From: CAWFXC01 sp963819735 | Lineage (GTDB): Bacteria; Actinomycetota; Acidimicrobiia; IMCC26256; DASPTH01 | Assembly (NCBI GenBank): GCA_963819735.1 | Contig: CAWFXC010000001.1 | Location: forward strand, 558,001-622,000 | Direction of reading: 5' to 3' | DNA length: 64,000 nt | Shown: positions 10,367 to 18,332 of the stretch, piece after piece | Position numbering within the stretch: position 1 is the stretch's first letter | Layout: every line of letters begins with the position of its first letter | The notes under the pieces: generated by a model | What the model was told of the DNA's origin: nothing | Seen by the model: the letters and a program-made list of their open reading frames with translations, nothing else | The model's database searches: none | Made by a program: the position numbers and the translations under genes

Positions 10367-11593
10367 ATGGAATTCGGCGTCTTCCTCAACGGCTACATCC
10401 CGGGCCCGGCCGCCCACCAGACCGAGCTCGAGCACACCGAGCTGTTCCGCGAGGCGCAGTACGTGATCTTCGCCGACAAGCACAACTGGAAGTACGCGTG
10501 GCTCGGTGAGCACCACAGCCTCACCGAGTACAGCCACATGTCGGCGCCCGAAGTGGTGATGGGCTATATCGCCGCCCAGACCGACTACATCCACCTCGCC
10601 ACCGGGATCAACAGCCTCTCCCCCCGCAAGGAGCACCCGGTCCGGTACGCCGAGCGGGCGGCCATGCTCGACCACTTCACCAACCGCCGCTTCGAGTGGG
10701 GCACCGGCCGCGGCGCGGGCAGCCACGAGCTGGCCAGCTTCAACATCATGGACAAGAACTCGACCAAGGCGGAGTGGGAAGAGGTGGTCAAGGAGATCCC
10801 GCGGATGTGGGAGCAGCTCGACTACACGTACGACGGCGAGTCGTTCACCGTGCCCACGCCCCACAACGTGCTGCCCAAGCCCTACGGCCAGGGTCACCCG
10901 CCGATCTGGGTCGCGTGCGGCAACCCGCCCACGTTCAACAAGGCCGGCGAGCTCGGCATCGGTGCGATCGCATTCAACTTCGAACCGATCTTCAACCTGC
11001 GCGGGCGCATCGAGGCCTACAAGGAAGGCGTCGCGAATTGCACCAACCCGATCGGCCAGTTCAAGAACGACAACGTGATGATCACGAACTCGGTCATCTG
11101 CTGCGAGACCCGCGAGGAAGCGCGCAAGATCGCGCTGCGCAACGGGCGCGGCTACCTGGTCACGATGGTGAACCTTTACCACGACACGATGCCGAAGTCG
11201 CAGGATGCCATCACCTGGCCGAGTGCCCCGCTCTCGTTGCGCGACCTCGCCGGTGGCGACGAAGAGGCATTGCTCGACGGGCTCATCGAAGGTGGCTACA
11301 TGCTGTGCGGCACGCCCGACGAGGTGTCGGAGCAGATCGCCGCGTGGGGCGACGTCGGCATGGACCAACTCGTGTTCGGGCTGCCCATCGAGGGCATGTT
11401 CCACGAGGAGATCCTCGCCTGCCTCGAGCTCTTCGGCGACAAGGTGATCCCGCAGTTCGACCCGGACCGCACGCACTCCACCGATCGCTACCGCGCCACC
11501 GCCCAGCCGAAGTTCACGCAGTTCGAGCAGGCGCTCCCCGACGTCGAATGGCCGACGGTCATTCCCGAGAGCGCACTCGCACCGCTCACCTAG
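10367..11593 (+). CDS. LLM-class (luciferase-like) flavin-dependent oxidoreductase
   Basis: A 408-residue member of the bacterial luciferase/F420-dependent TIM-barrel superfamily. It starts MEFGVFLNGYIPGP, with WLGEHHSLTEYSH near residue 45 (the EHH is a flavin-site hallmark), LATGINSLSPRKEHPVRYAERAAMLDHFTNRRFEWGTGRG, and the GTPDEVSEQIAAW helix near the end. Members are monooxygenases using FMNH2 or dehydrogenases using F420. CAGGAG precedes the ATG at a good distance. A TetR gene follows 15 bases later. Neighbouring acyl-CoA and SDR enzymes suggest a role in breaking down a lipid, terpenoid or steroid, but the substrate is unknown. Confidence 0.9.
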   Translation: MEFGVFLNGYIPGPAAHQTELEHTELFREAQYVIFADKHNWKYAWLGEHHSLTEYSHMSAPEVVMGYIAAQTDYIHLATGINSLSPRKEHPVRYAERAAMLDHFTNRRFEWGTGRGAGSHELASFNIMDKNSTKAEWEEVVKEIPRMWEQLDYTYDGESFTVPTPHNVLPKPYGQGHPPIWVACGNPPTFNKAGELGIGAIAFNFEPIFNLRGRIEAYKEGVANCTNPIGQFKNDNVMITNSVICCETREEARKIALRNGRGYLVTMVNLYHDTMPKSQDAITWPSAPLSLRDLAGGDEEALLDGLIEGGYMLCGTPDEVSEQIAAWGDVGMDQLVFGLPIEGMFHEEILACLELFGDKVIPQFDPDRTHSTDRYRATAQPKFTQFEQALPDVEWPTVIPESALAPLT

Positions 11594-11608
11594 AGGCCAC
11601 GGAGCACC

Positions 11609-12292
11609 GTGCCGCGCGACGGCACCGCAACCAGAGCGCGCATCCAGCGCGAGGCGGAACGGCTCTTCGCGCGGCGCGGGCTCTACCAGGTGACCGTGCG
11701 CGAGATCACCGAGGCGGCCGGGCAGCGCAACGTGTCGGCGCTCAACTACCACTTCGGATCGCGCGAAGGACTGGTCGACGCGATCCTGGTGGATCACGGC
11801 GACCCGATCGACGTCGTTCGCGGTGAGCTGCTGGCCGCCGTCGGTCGCGACGCGCGCTCCCGCGACCTCGTCGCCGCGCTCGTCGTGCCCTACGCCGCCA
11901 ACCTCACCACGCCCGACGGGCGCGACTACCTGCGCATCGTGGCCCAGCTGTCGGGGACGTTCAGCCGGTGGCGGGCGGGGACCAACTCCGGCACCGGCCC
12001 CTACCTGCTGGAGATCCTGGGCATCCTCGAGGAACGGCCGCCCGACCTCCCTCCGGAGGTGCGGCGCGAGCGGGTCGTCGAGCTGATCATGCTCATGACC
12101 ATCGCCATGGCCGAACGGGCCCGCGCCATCGAGTCGCGCCGCACCCCCGAGCTCGACGAGACGACGTTCGTCGCCAACCTCACCGACGTCCTCGTCGGCA
12201 TCCTCGACGCCCCACTGACCCAACTTGCGTCGGTCGTGTGGCCCATACCAACACCAGCGACGCAAGTTCGGGGTTGCATCGCGAGGGGTTGA
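11609..12292 (+). CDS. TetR family regulator with C-terminal tail made by a repeat
   Basis: A 227-residue TetR protein starting at GTG. The DNA-binding domain is clear at residues 8-55: RIQREAERLFARRGLYQVTVREITEAAG followed by SALNYHFGSREGLVDAIL. The C-terminal domain resembles regulators of fatty-acid or acyl-CoA genes. From about residue 205 the reading frame runs through a 47-bp palindrome-ended repeat (12222-12268), so the last ~20 residues (LASVVWPIPTPATQVRG) come from the repeat and replace the native end. It sits 15 bases after the LLM oxidoreductase gene and probably shares its transcript. Confidence 0.88.
   Translation: MPRDGTATRARIQREAERLFARRGLYQVTVREITEAAGQRNVSALNYHFGSREGLVDAILVDHGDPIDVVRGELLAAVGRDARSRDLVAALVVPYAANLTTPDGRDYLRIVAQLSGTFSRWRAGTNSGTGPYLLEILGILEERPPDLPPEVRRERVVELIMLMTIAMAERARAIESRRTPELDETTFVANLTDVLVGILDAPLTQLASVVWPIPTPATQVRGCIARG
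12222..12268 (+). repeat. 47-bp palindrome-ended interspersed repeat, copy 1
   Basis: Perfect 11-bp terminal inverted repeats AACTTGCGTCG / CGACGCAAGTT enclose a 25-base centre containing GTGTGGCCCATACCAACAC, itself partly self-complementary. It matches 42 of 47 positions of the reverse complement of 19514-19560. It forms the 3' end of the TetR gene. Confidence 0.85.
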
Positions 12293-12297
12293 GCAGC

Positions 12298-13200
12298 TTG
12301 GGGAACTCGTGTGCAGGACGGGTGGCGATCGTCACCGGTGGGAGTCGCGGCATCGGCCGGGCGATCGCCCAGCGCCTGGCCGCCGAAGGGGCCCGGGTGG
12401 CCGTCACGGCGCGGACCCTCCGCCCCGGCGAAGGGGTCTACGAGGGTTCGCTGGAAGAGACGGTCGACACCATCCGCGCCGACGGCGGCACCGCCATCCC
12501 GTTGGTCGCCGACCTCGCCGACACCGCCTTCGACCGCGGCGAGATCGTGCGCGCGACGGCAGATACGTTCGGCGACCCCGTCGACATCCTGGTGAACAAC
12601 GCGGCCGCGGCGCGGCACTTCGAGCTCACCTTCGACCGCATGACCGCGGCGAACTTCCACGAGCAGCTCGAGGTGAACGTGTGGGCGGCGTGGGACCTCG
12701 CGCTGCACGCGCTCCCCGGCATGCGTACGCGGGGCGCGGGATGGATCGTCAACATCTCCTCGCGCGGGGCGGCACCGAAGGTCGGCCCGCCGTTCGCGCT
12801 CCCGAAGATGGTCGCCGGGCAGTGTCTCTACGGGTCGTCGAAGGCGATGCTCGATCGGCTGACGACGGGGGCGGCGGCCGAGCTGTGGGACGAAAACATC
12901 GCAGTGAACGCGCTCGCCCCCGAGGGCGCCGTCGCGACGGAGAACGCGCGCACGGTCGCCGGCGTGGGCGCCGCGCACTCCGAGCCCCTCGAGACGATGG
13001 CCGAGGCCACGCTCGCGCTCTGCACCGACGACCCACGCGTCGTGACCGGGCGCGTCGCCACCAGCCTGTCGCTGCTCGTGGAGCTCGACCGACCGGTCTG
13101 GTCGCTCGACGGCACCTCGTTGCTCGACGGTTGGCAGCCCGCCGAGATCGATCCCGCCCGCCTCGTGCCCAGCTACCTGGCCGCGTTCGCGCCCGACTGA
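12298..13200 (+). CDS. SDR family oxidoreductase
   Basis: A 300-residue short-chain dehydrogenase/reductase. The NAD(P)-binding TGGSRGIG is at residues 13-20, the NNAA motif follows VDILVNN, and the catalytic Ser and Tyr-Lys are in NISSRG and YGSSKA. An insertion between the Ser and Tyr (APKVGPPFALPKMVAGQ) lengthens the substrate loop. No ATG or GTG precedes the nucleotide fold in frame; the TTG at 12298, with GAGGGG about 9 bases upstream, is the best start, with TTG 12289 as alternative. It begins 5 bases after the TetR stop. The C-terminal extension is longer than in minimal SDRs. Substrate unknown. Confidence 0.85.
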   Translation: MGNSCAGRVAIVTGGSRGIGRAIAQRLAAEGARVAVTARTLRPGEGVYEGSLEETVDTIRADGGTAIPLVADLADTAFDRGEIVRATADTFGDPVDILVNNAAAARHFELTFDRMTAANFHEQLEVNVWAAWDLALHALPGMRTRGAGWIVNISSRGAAPKVGPPFALPKMVAGQCLYGSSKAMLDRLTTGAAAELWDENIAVNALAPEGAVATENARTVAGVGAAHSEPLETMAEATLALCTDDPRVVTGRVATSLSLLVELDRPVWSLDGTSLLDGWQPAEIDPARLVPSYLAAFAPD

Positions 13201-13227
13201 CCCGGCCGAGCGGGGCGGGTGCCCCCG

Positions 13228-14007
13228 TCAGGCCATCCAGCGGCCGCCGTTGACGTCGAGCGTCTGCCCGGTGATCGACCGTGCCCGTGACGACGCGAGG
13301 AACACCACCGCGTCGGCGATGTCGTCGGGAGTGGGGAGGCGGCGCAGCGCGGTGTCGGCCGCGATCTCCTCCTCCACCTCGGCCGGGCTGATGCCGCGGC
13401 GTTCCGCCATGCGCTCGAACGTCGTGGCCGTATTGGGCCCGGGCACGAAGCCGGGCACGACCACGTTGACGCGAATCCCGTCGACGCCCACCTCGCGCGC
13501 CAGCGTCTGCGCCGCGATCGTCAGCGCGCCCTTCGTGGACGCGTACGCGCCCTGACCCGCGTTGATCGCCCGCACGGCCAAGCTCGAGACGACCACGATC
13601 GCGGCGTCTTCACTCTCGCGCAGGTGAGCGACGGCGGTGCGCGCCAACTCGAGCGGCCCGAGCACGTTGATCTCCCACGCTCGCTGCCAGTCGGCGAGAT
13701 CCGACTTCATGATCGTGTGGTTCGGCGTGCCTCCCGCCGCGCTGCTGACCAGCACGTCGAGCCGACCCCATTCCCCGACCGTCTGCTCCACCAGGCGCCG
13801 GCACTGCTCGAGATCACCTACGTCGGTGGGCACGACCAGAGCCTGGGCCCCCTCCGCCTCGACTTCGGCCGCGACCTCGGCGAGGTAGTCGGCCCGGCGC
13901 GCCGCCAGCGCGACGTCGCACCCGTCGCGGGCCAGACCGAGCGCGGTCGACCGCCCGATGCCCGGCCCCACTCCGGTGACGATCGCGACGCGCCGGGATT
14001 CACTCAT
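13228..14007 (-). CDS. SDR family oxidoreductase (FabG-like)
   Basis: A 259-residue classical SDR with TGVGPGIG cofactor loop at 10-17, PTDVGD, the variant active-site strand VSSAAG, catalytic Ser in VVSSLAV, and Tyr-Lys in YASTKGAL. The C-terminal signature ITGQTLDVNGGRWMA is typical. It lies 9 bases downstream of a MarR gene in the same orientation, so the two form an operon. Likely oxidises or reduces a hydroxy/keto group of a catabolic intermediate. Confidence 0.9.
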   Translation of the reverse strand: MSESRRVAIVTGVGPGIGRSTALGLARDGCDVALAARRADYLAEVAAEVEAEGAQALVVPTDVGDLEQCRRLVEQTVGEWGRLDVLVSSAAGGTPNHTIMKSDLADWQRAWEINVLGPLELARTAVAHLRESEDAAIVVVSSLAVRAINAGQGAYASTKGALTIAAQTLAREVGVDGIRVNVVVPGFVPGPNTATTFERMAERRGISPAEVEEEIAADTALRRLPTPDDIADAVVFLASSRARSITGQTLDVNGGRWMA

Positions 14008-14016
14008 GGGGTGCGT

Positions 14017-14565
14017 TCATCCGCGATCGCTCGTTGCGGGGACGGCGGCGAAATCGTCGGCGACCCGACCGAGCACGCGCGCAAGGTCGGCGAGCTCGTC
14101 GGCCCGCCAGTGAGCCAAGGCCTCCCCCGCCGCCTCGACCGACGTGCGGCGCAAGCGCTCGTACGCCGCCCGCCCGGACACGGTGAGCGCGACCACGACT
14201 GCCCGGCCATCCGTGCCATCGGCGGCGCGCCGGACGAGACCGGCCTGCTCCAGCTGCCGGAGCTCCCGGCTCACCAGCGTGGTGCCCATGCCCGCCCGGG
14301 CCGCGAGCTCGGTGACCCGTTGCGGCCCACCCCGGTGGAGCGCACCGAGGATGCCCATGCCCGGCGTCGAGACGTCGATTCCGGCCCGGACGGCGCGCCG
14401 GCGCGCGGAGGCGACGCTCGATCCGGCGCGACTGATACGCCCGATCGACCGCTCGATCTGCTCGAGTGCCTCGTCCCTCCGCACAGGGTGCACCTTATCC
14501 GTGGCCGAACCGTTCGTCGGCCTGTCGTCGGCCTGTCGGTCCGTCGTCGGACCTATGATGCACAA
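14017..14565 (-). CDS. MarR family regulator
   Basis: A 182-residue winged-helix MarR protein. The recognition region is VTELAARAGMGTTLVSRELRQLEQAGLV (about 85-112) and the wing DGTDGRAVVVALTVSGRAAYERL follows. The first ~30 residues are low-complexity; an internal GTG (before HPVRRDEAL) may be the true start. It is divergent from the SDR at 14606 with a short palindrome between them, and is followed by another SDR 9 bases later, so it probably controls both. Confidence 0.88.
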   Translation of the reverse strand: MCIIGPTTDRQADDRPTNGSATDKVHPVRRDEALEQIERSIGRISRAGSSVASARRRAVRAGIDVSTPGMGILGALHRGGPQRVTELAARAGMGTTLVSRELRQLEQAGLVRRAADGTDGRAVVVALTVSGRAAYERLRRTSVEAAGEALAHWRADELADLARVLGRVADDFAAVPATSDRG

Positions 14566-14572
14566 ACATCCT

Positions 14573-14583
14573 TAACATTGTTA
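14573..14583. promoter_or_regulatory. Palindrome TAACATTGTTA, candidate MarR operator
   Basis: Perfect 5-bp arms around one base, AT-rich in a 70% GC setting, located 8 bases from the MarR start and in the divergent gap with the SDR gene. Position and symmetry fit a MarR dimer site, though arms are short. Confidence 0.5.
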
Positions 14584-14605
14584 TCTATTGAACCGGGGGC
14601 AGGCT

Positions 14606-15403
14606 GTGGATCAACTCCAGGACCGGGTGGCAGTGGTGACCGGGGCGGGAGACGGCATCGGGGCGGCGATCGCCCGGCGGTTCGCCGTCGAGGGCGCCCG
14701 CGTGCTGATCGCCGAGATCGACGAGGACCAGGGTCGAGCGGTGGCTACCACGCTCACGGCGGAGACGGGCGCCGACGCCCAGTTCATCCGCACCGATGTC
14801 GGCCGCAAGGAAGACAACGAAGCGATGATCGCGGCCGCGGTCGACACCTGGGGCCAACTCGACATCCTGGTGAACAACGCGTGGGGTGGCGGGAAGATCA
14901 GCAAGGTCGAGTTGAAGACCGACGCGCTCATCGATCGCGGGCTGGCCATCGGTTTCCGCGGCCCGGTGTGGGCGATGCAGGCGGCGTTCCCGATCATGAA
15001 GGCCCAGGGATACGGGCGCGTGATCAACATCTGCTCCTTGAACGGCGTCAACGCGCACATGGGCACGCTGGAGTACAACACCGCCAAAGAGGCGCTCCGG
15101 GCGGCGACACGCACCGCCGCGCGCGAATGGGCCGCGACCGGCGTGGTCTGCAACGTCATCTGCCCGGCGGCGAAGTCGGCGTCGTTCCGGCGCGTCATGG
15201 GCGAGCACCCCGAGTTGGTGGCGGCCGCCGACGCCTCCAATCCGATGGGTCGCATCGGCGATCCCTACGACGACATCTCGCCCGTCGCCCTGTTCCTCGC
15301 CGGTGACGACTGCCGTTACGTCACCGGCAACACGCTCTTCGTCGACGGCGGGAGCCACATCAACGGCTCGGCGTGGGCGCCCGACCTCACCGACGAGCCG
15401 TAG
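14606..15403 (+). CDS. SDR family oxidoreductase
   Basis: A 265-residue classical SDR: TGAGDGIG cofactor loop at 13-20, RTDVGRKED, LVNNAWGG, catalytic Ser in NICSLNG, and Tyr-Lys in YNTAKEAL, ending YVTGNTLFVDGG. The GTG at 14606 has a GGGGG purine run 6 bases upstream and is preferred to a TTG at 14588 that overlaps the putative promoter. Divergent from MarR and 40 bases upstream of the Rieske oxygenase, with which it is probably cotranscribed; an SDR next to a Rieske oxygenase fits ring-hydroxylation chemistry on a steroid or terpenoid. Confidence 0.88.
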   Translation: MDQLQDRVAVVTGAGDGIGAAIARRFAVEGARVLIAEIDEDQGRAVATTLTAETGADAQFIRTDVGRKEDNEAMIAAAVDTWGQLDILVNNAWGGGKISKVELKTDALIDRGLAIGFRGPVWAMQAAFPIMKAQGYGRVINICSLNGVNAHMGTLEYNTAKEALRAATRTAAREWAATGVVCNVICPAAKSASFRRVMGEHPELVAAADASNPMGRIGDPYDDISPVALFLAGDDCRYVTGNTLFVDGGSHINGSAWAPDLTDEP

Positions 15404-15443
15404 AACCGGCGAAACCGATAGCGTCGGCCGTCGGAGGTGCGCA

Positions 15444-16382
15444 ATGGAGTCGACGTACCGCTATCCGTTTCCGCCGTACCCGACGGGCTGGTACCTGCTC
15501 TGCGAGTCGGCCGCGCTCGCGGTGGGTGATGTCCTCCCGCTCCGCTACTTCGGTCGTGACCTCGTGCTGTACCGGACCGCAGCCGGCGAGGCCGTGGTCG
15601 TCGACGCCCACTGCCCACACATGGGCGCGCACCTCGGCTACGGCGGGACCGTCGACGGCGAAGGGATCCGCTGCCCGTTCCACGCGTGGCACTTCGACGC
15701 CGACGGCCACTGCGACGACGTGCCGTACTCGACCCTGTCCACTCCCCCACGGGTCGGCCTCCGGTGCTGGCCGGTGCACGAGACGAGCGGCCTGATCCTC
15801 GTGCACTTCAGCGAACACGGGTGTGCGCCGGCGTGGCGGATGCCCGACCGCGCCGAGTGGGGTGAGCCGGGGTGGCTCGGGTACGAGACGACGGGCTGGA
15901 CGATCCGCATGCACGTCCAGGAGCTGGTCGAGAACGTGCCCGACACCACGCACTTCCGCTACGTGCACGGGGTGCCGGCGATCCCCGAGGCGCGCATCGA
16001 GACGGATGCGCACGTGTACCGCCAGACCATGGTGATGGACATCGACGGCACCGACCGCGAGCTCCTCCGCCAGGAGGCGTTCGGGCTCGGGTTGGTGTGG
16101 CTCCACGTGCGCGGCACGCCCGAGTACCGCTTCCTCACCGCGACGACACCGATCGACGCCGAGCAGGTCGAGCTGCGGTTGCTCTTCCTCGTGCACGAAG
16201 GCGAGGACGCGACCGAGTTGTCGGCCGACGCGCGCGCCGCCATCGCCGCGACGTCGCTCAACACCGCGCGTGACGTCCCGATCTGGGAGCACAAGGTCTA
16301 CCGGGAACACGCGCCACTCGTGCCCGGCGACGGTCCGATCGGTGCGCTGCGGAAGTGGGCTCGGCAGTTCTACGAGGTGTGA
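15444..16382 (+). CDS. Rieske non-haem iron oxygenase (KshA-like)
   Basis: A 312-residue Rieske oxygenase. The 2Fe-2S motif CPHMGAHLG...CPFHAWHFD spans about residues 57-81. The mononuclear iron site is in ENVPDTTHFRYVH (Asp, His, His) near residue 165-178. The arrangement resembles KshA/VanA-type monooxygenases, which need a separate reductase; none is encoded here. KshA proteins are longer (about 385), so the C-terminal helical part is reduced. GGAGG lies 6 bases before the ATG. Likely hydroxylates a hydrophobic ring compound, possibly a sterol. Exact substrate unknown. Confidence 0.88.
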   Translation: MESTYRYPFPPYPTGWYLLCESAALAVGDVLPLRYFGRDLVLYRTAAGEAVVVDAHCPHMGAHLGYGGTVDGEGIRCPFHAWHFDADGHCDDVPYSTLSTPPRVGLRCWPVHETSGLILVHFSEHGCAPAWRMPDRAEWGEPGWLGYETTGWTIRMHVQELVENVPDTTHFRYVHGVPAIPEARIETDAHVYRQTMVMDIDGTDRELLRQEAFGLGLVWLHVRGTPEYRFLTATTPIDAEQVELRLLFLVHEGEDATELSADARAAIAATSLNTARDVPIWEHKVYREHAPLVPGDGPIGALRKWARQFYEV

Positions 16383-16392
16383 GCCCGACGGC

Positions 16393-16944
16393 TCAGAGCC
16401 AGCTGCGGCGAACGCTGTCGGCCGGCGAGCCGGGCACGGAGTCGGCCGGCGCCACCGCCAGTTCGCCGGCGTGGATCCGCTCGAGCAGTGTGCGCACGGA
16501 GGCGAGGATCTCCGGCACCGCGGCGCGGAGTTGGGCAGCGTCGTCGGGATCAACCTCGGCGGGGTCGACGCCCGCCCCTGCGAGCAGGCCATCGAGATCG
16601 GCGAGCCGTTCGCCCACCCACTCCACCGGTTCGGCCGACAGCGCATCCTCGAACTCGCGCCGCCCCGGTTCCCACCCGCGGAACTTCGGGTGGTGGTGCG
16701 TGCGGTCGAACGTACCCGGAGCGCCCGCGGCCGCCTCGAGGAGATCGGCCCGCCAGATCGGGCGGTCGACCGCGATCGGCTGCGCGGCGTAGATCGACCC
16801 CTCGAGCGGTGGACGTTCGAGCAGCCGGACCTCGAGCCGCACCCCGCGCTCGGCGCCTTCCTGACCGACATCGGGCTTCGGGTCGACGAAGTACAGGTCG
16901 CTCACCGCGACCCCGACCCGCTCGAATCCGAACACGTACAGCAT
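16393..16944 (-). CDS. Conserved hypothetical protein
   Basis: A 183-residue soluble protein I do not recognise. The N-terminal half (MLYVFGFERVGVAVSDLYFVDP, then VRLLERPPLEGSIYAAQPIAVDRPIWRADLLE) looks like beta strands; the middle holds DRTHHHPKFRGWEPG, a His-rich patch; the C-terminal half is acidic and helical, ending in a Pro/Ser-rich tail. It is convergent with the Rieske oxygenase gene. Codon use matches neighbours and the frame is clean, so it is probably real. Confidence 0.7.
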   Translation of the reverse strand: MLYVFGFERVGVAVSDLYFVDPKPDVGQEGAERGVRLEVRLLERPPLEGSIYAAQPIAVDRPIWRADLLEAAAGAPGTFDRTHHHPKFRGWEPGRREFEDALSAEPVEWVGERLADLDGLLAGAGVDPAEVDPDDAAQLRAAVPEILASVRTLLERIHAGELAVAPADSVPGSPADSVRRSWL

Positions 16945-17020
16945 GCGCGCGACTCTACGCCGCGCCGTCCCGCGCCTGGTCTGCCGCGACCGTCTGCCGC
17001 GCCCGTCCGCCGCGGCACCG

Positions 17021-18307
17021 TCAGGTGCGGCCGGTCCAGTTGTGGGCGTCGCGCACGACCTGCTCGAACGGCTTGTCGCGATCGAAGCTCGGCTCCCGCG
17101 GCAGGCCTAGCACGCGCTCGCCGATGCCGTTGCGCTGCATCTCGTTGGTGCCACTGGCGATCGACATCATCCGGCCGTTGAGGTACGCCAGCGCGGTCGT
17201 CGCGCCGGGACCGTCGTCGTCGGACCACGCGAGCGCGTTCCCCCGACCGATCTCCATGCCGATGCACGCGCGCTCGGCGTCGAACACGCCCATCGCGAGC
17301 GCACCGTACGCGGCAACTCCGGCGTCGAACGTCGTCTGCTGCATCATCACCGCGAGGCGAGCGTCCAGCTCCTGGCGGAGGAAGTCGTGGCTGTGCGCGG
17401 TGGCGATCAGTTGGCGGGCCACGGGATCGTCGAGTCGTCCCGCGTCGCGTGCGATGGCGACGAGATCGGGCGCGAGCGGGCCCGGCTCGGCGCGGCCGGG
17501 CGGCGCGGTCTCGAGGCCCGCGCCCCGCTCGAAGACCAGCATCGTGCCCGCGACCGTCCAACCGCCGTCGACATCGCCGATCCGTTCGGAATCGGGAACG
17601 ACCACGTCGTCGAAGAACTCTTCGCAGAAGTCGGCGCCGCCGTTGATCTGGCGGATGGGTCGCACGGTCACCCCCGGAAGGTCGGTCCGCACGCCGAACC
17701 ACGTGAGCCCCCGGTGCTTGGGCACCGCCCAGTCGGTGCGGGCCAGGCACATGCCCCAGTCGGCGAGGTGCGCGAACGAGCTCCACACCTTGGCGCCGTT
17801 GAGCACCCAGTCGTCGCCGTCGCGCACCGCCCGCGTCTGGACCCCGGCGAGATCGGAGCCGGCGACCGGCTCGGAGAAGAACTGCACCCAGAGCTCTTCG
17901 CCCGCCAACATGCGCGGGAGGTGGCGTCGCTTCAGGTCCTCGGATCCGTGGGCGAGCATGACCGGCGCGCACACCGAGAACGTCGTGCCGCCGGCGATGC
18001 CGAAGTCGGGGAGGAGGTAGCCGGCCGCTTCCTCGTTGAAGATCCGCTCGTGGGCGGCGGTCAGACCCTGCCCGCCGTACTCCACCGGCCACGTGATGCC
18101 GGCGTATCCGGCGTCGTGCAACGCGCGTTGCAACGGACGCTGCGACTCGATGTCCTCGCGTGTGTACTCGCGCGCGCCGCGACTCGCGAGCCCGGCCTTC
18201 TCGCCCGACGGCAGATTCGCGGCCAGCCACGCGCGCGCTCGCGCGCGGTATGCGTCGAGATCAGTCGAGTCGCTCGCGTTGCCCGGGTTGCTCGGGTCGT
18301 CGCTCAT
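17021..18307 (-). CDS. Acyl-CoA dehydrogenase, large subunit of a probable pair
   Basis: A 428-residue FadE-type flavoprotein. After an acidic 20-residue N-terminus it shows GITWPVEYGGQGLT, FFSEPVAGSDLAGVQT (FAD/substrate loop) and a C-terminal ASGTNEMQRN. In single-subunit enzymes this last motif is usually YEGTNEIQRN with the catalytic Glu; here Ser stands in its place, so the base must come from elsewhere. It is followed in the family by a shorter dehydrogenase, here encoded 25 bases upstream in the operon; actinobacterial steroid-degradation enzymes (ChsE type) are alpha2-beta2 assemblies of exactly such adjacent pairs. The ATG reading MSDDPSNPGN is chosen because upstream sequence belongs to the partner gene. 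Confidence 0.9.
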   Translation of the reverse strand: MSDDPSNPGNASDSTDLDAYRARARAWLAANLPSGEKAGLASRGAREYTREDIESQRPLQRALHDAGYAGITWPVEYGGQGLTAAHERIFNEEAAGYLLPDFGIAGGTTFSVCAPVMLAHGSEDLKRRHLPRMLAGEELWVQFFSEPVAGSDLAGVQTRAVRDGDDWVLNGAKVWSSFAHLADWGMCLARTDWAVPKHRGLTWFGVRTDLPGVTVRPIRQINGGADFCEEFFDDVVVPDSERIGDVDGGWTVAGTMLVFERGAGLETAPPGRAEPGPLAPDLVAIARDAGRLDDPVARQLIATAHSHDFLRQELDARLAVMMQQTTFDAGVAAYGALAMGVFDAERACIGMEIGRGNALAWSDDDGPGATTALAYLNGRMMSIASGTNEMQRNGIGERVLGLPREPSFDRDKPFEQVVRDAHNWTGRT

Positions 18308-18332
18308 GGATTTCCTCGTGCTCGGTCGGCGG

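Noticed and set aside
10283..12265. Long minus-strand frame opposite the luciferase-like and TetR genes
   Set aside because: Composition is typical of an antisense shadow in high-GC DNA; the plus-strand genes have motifs and ribosome sites.
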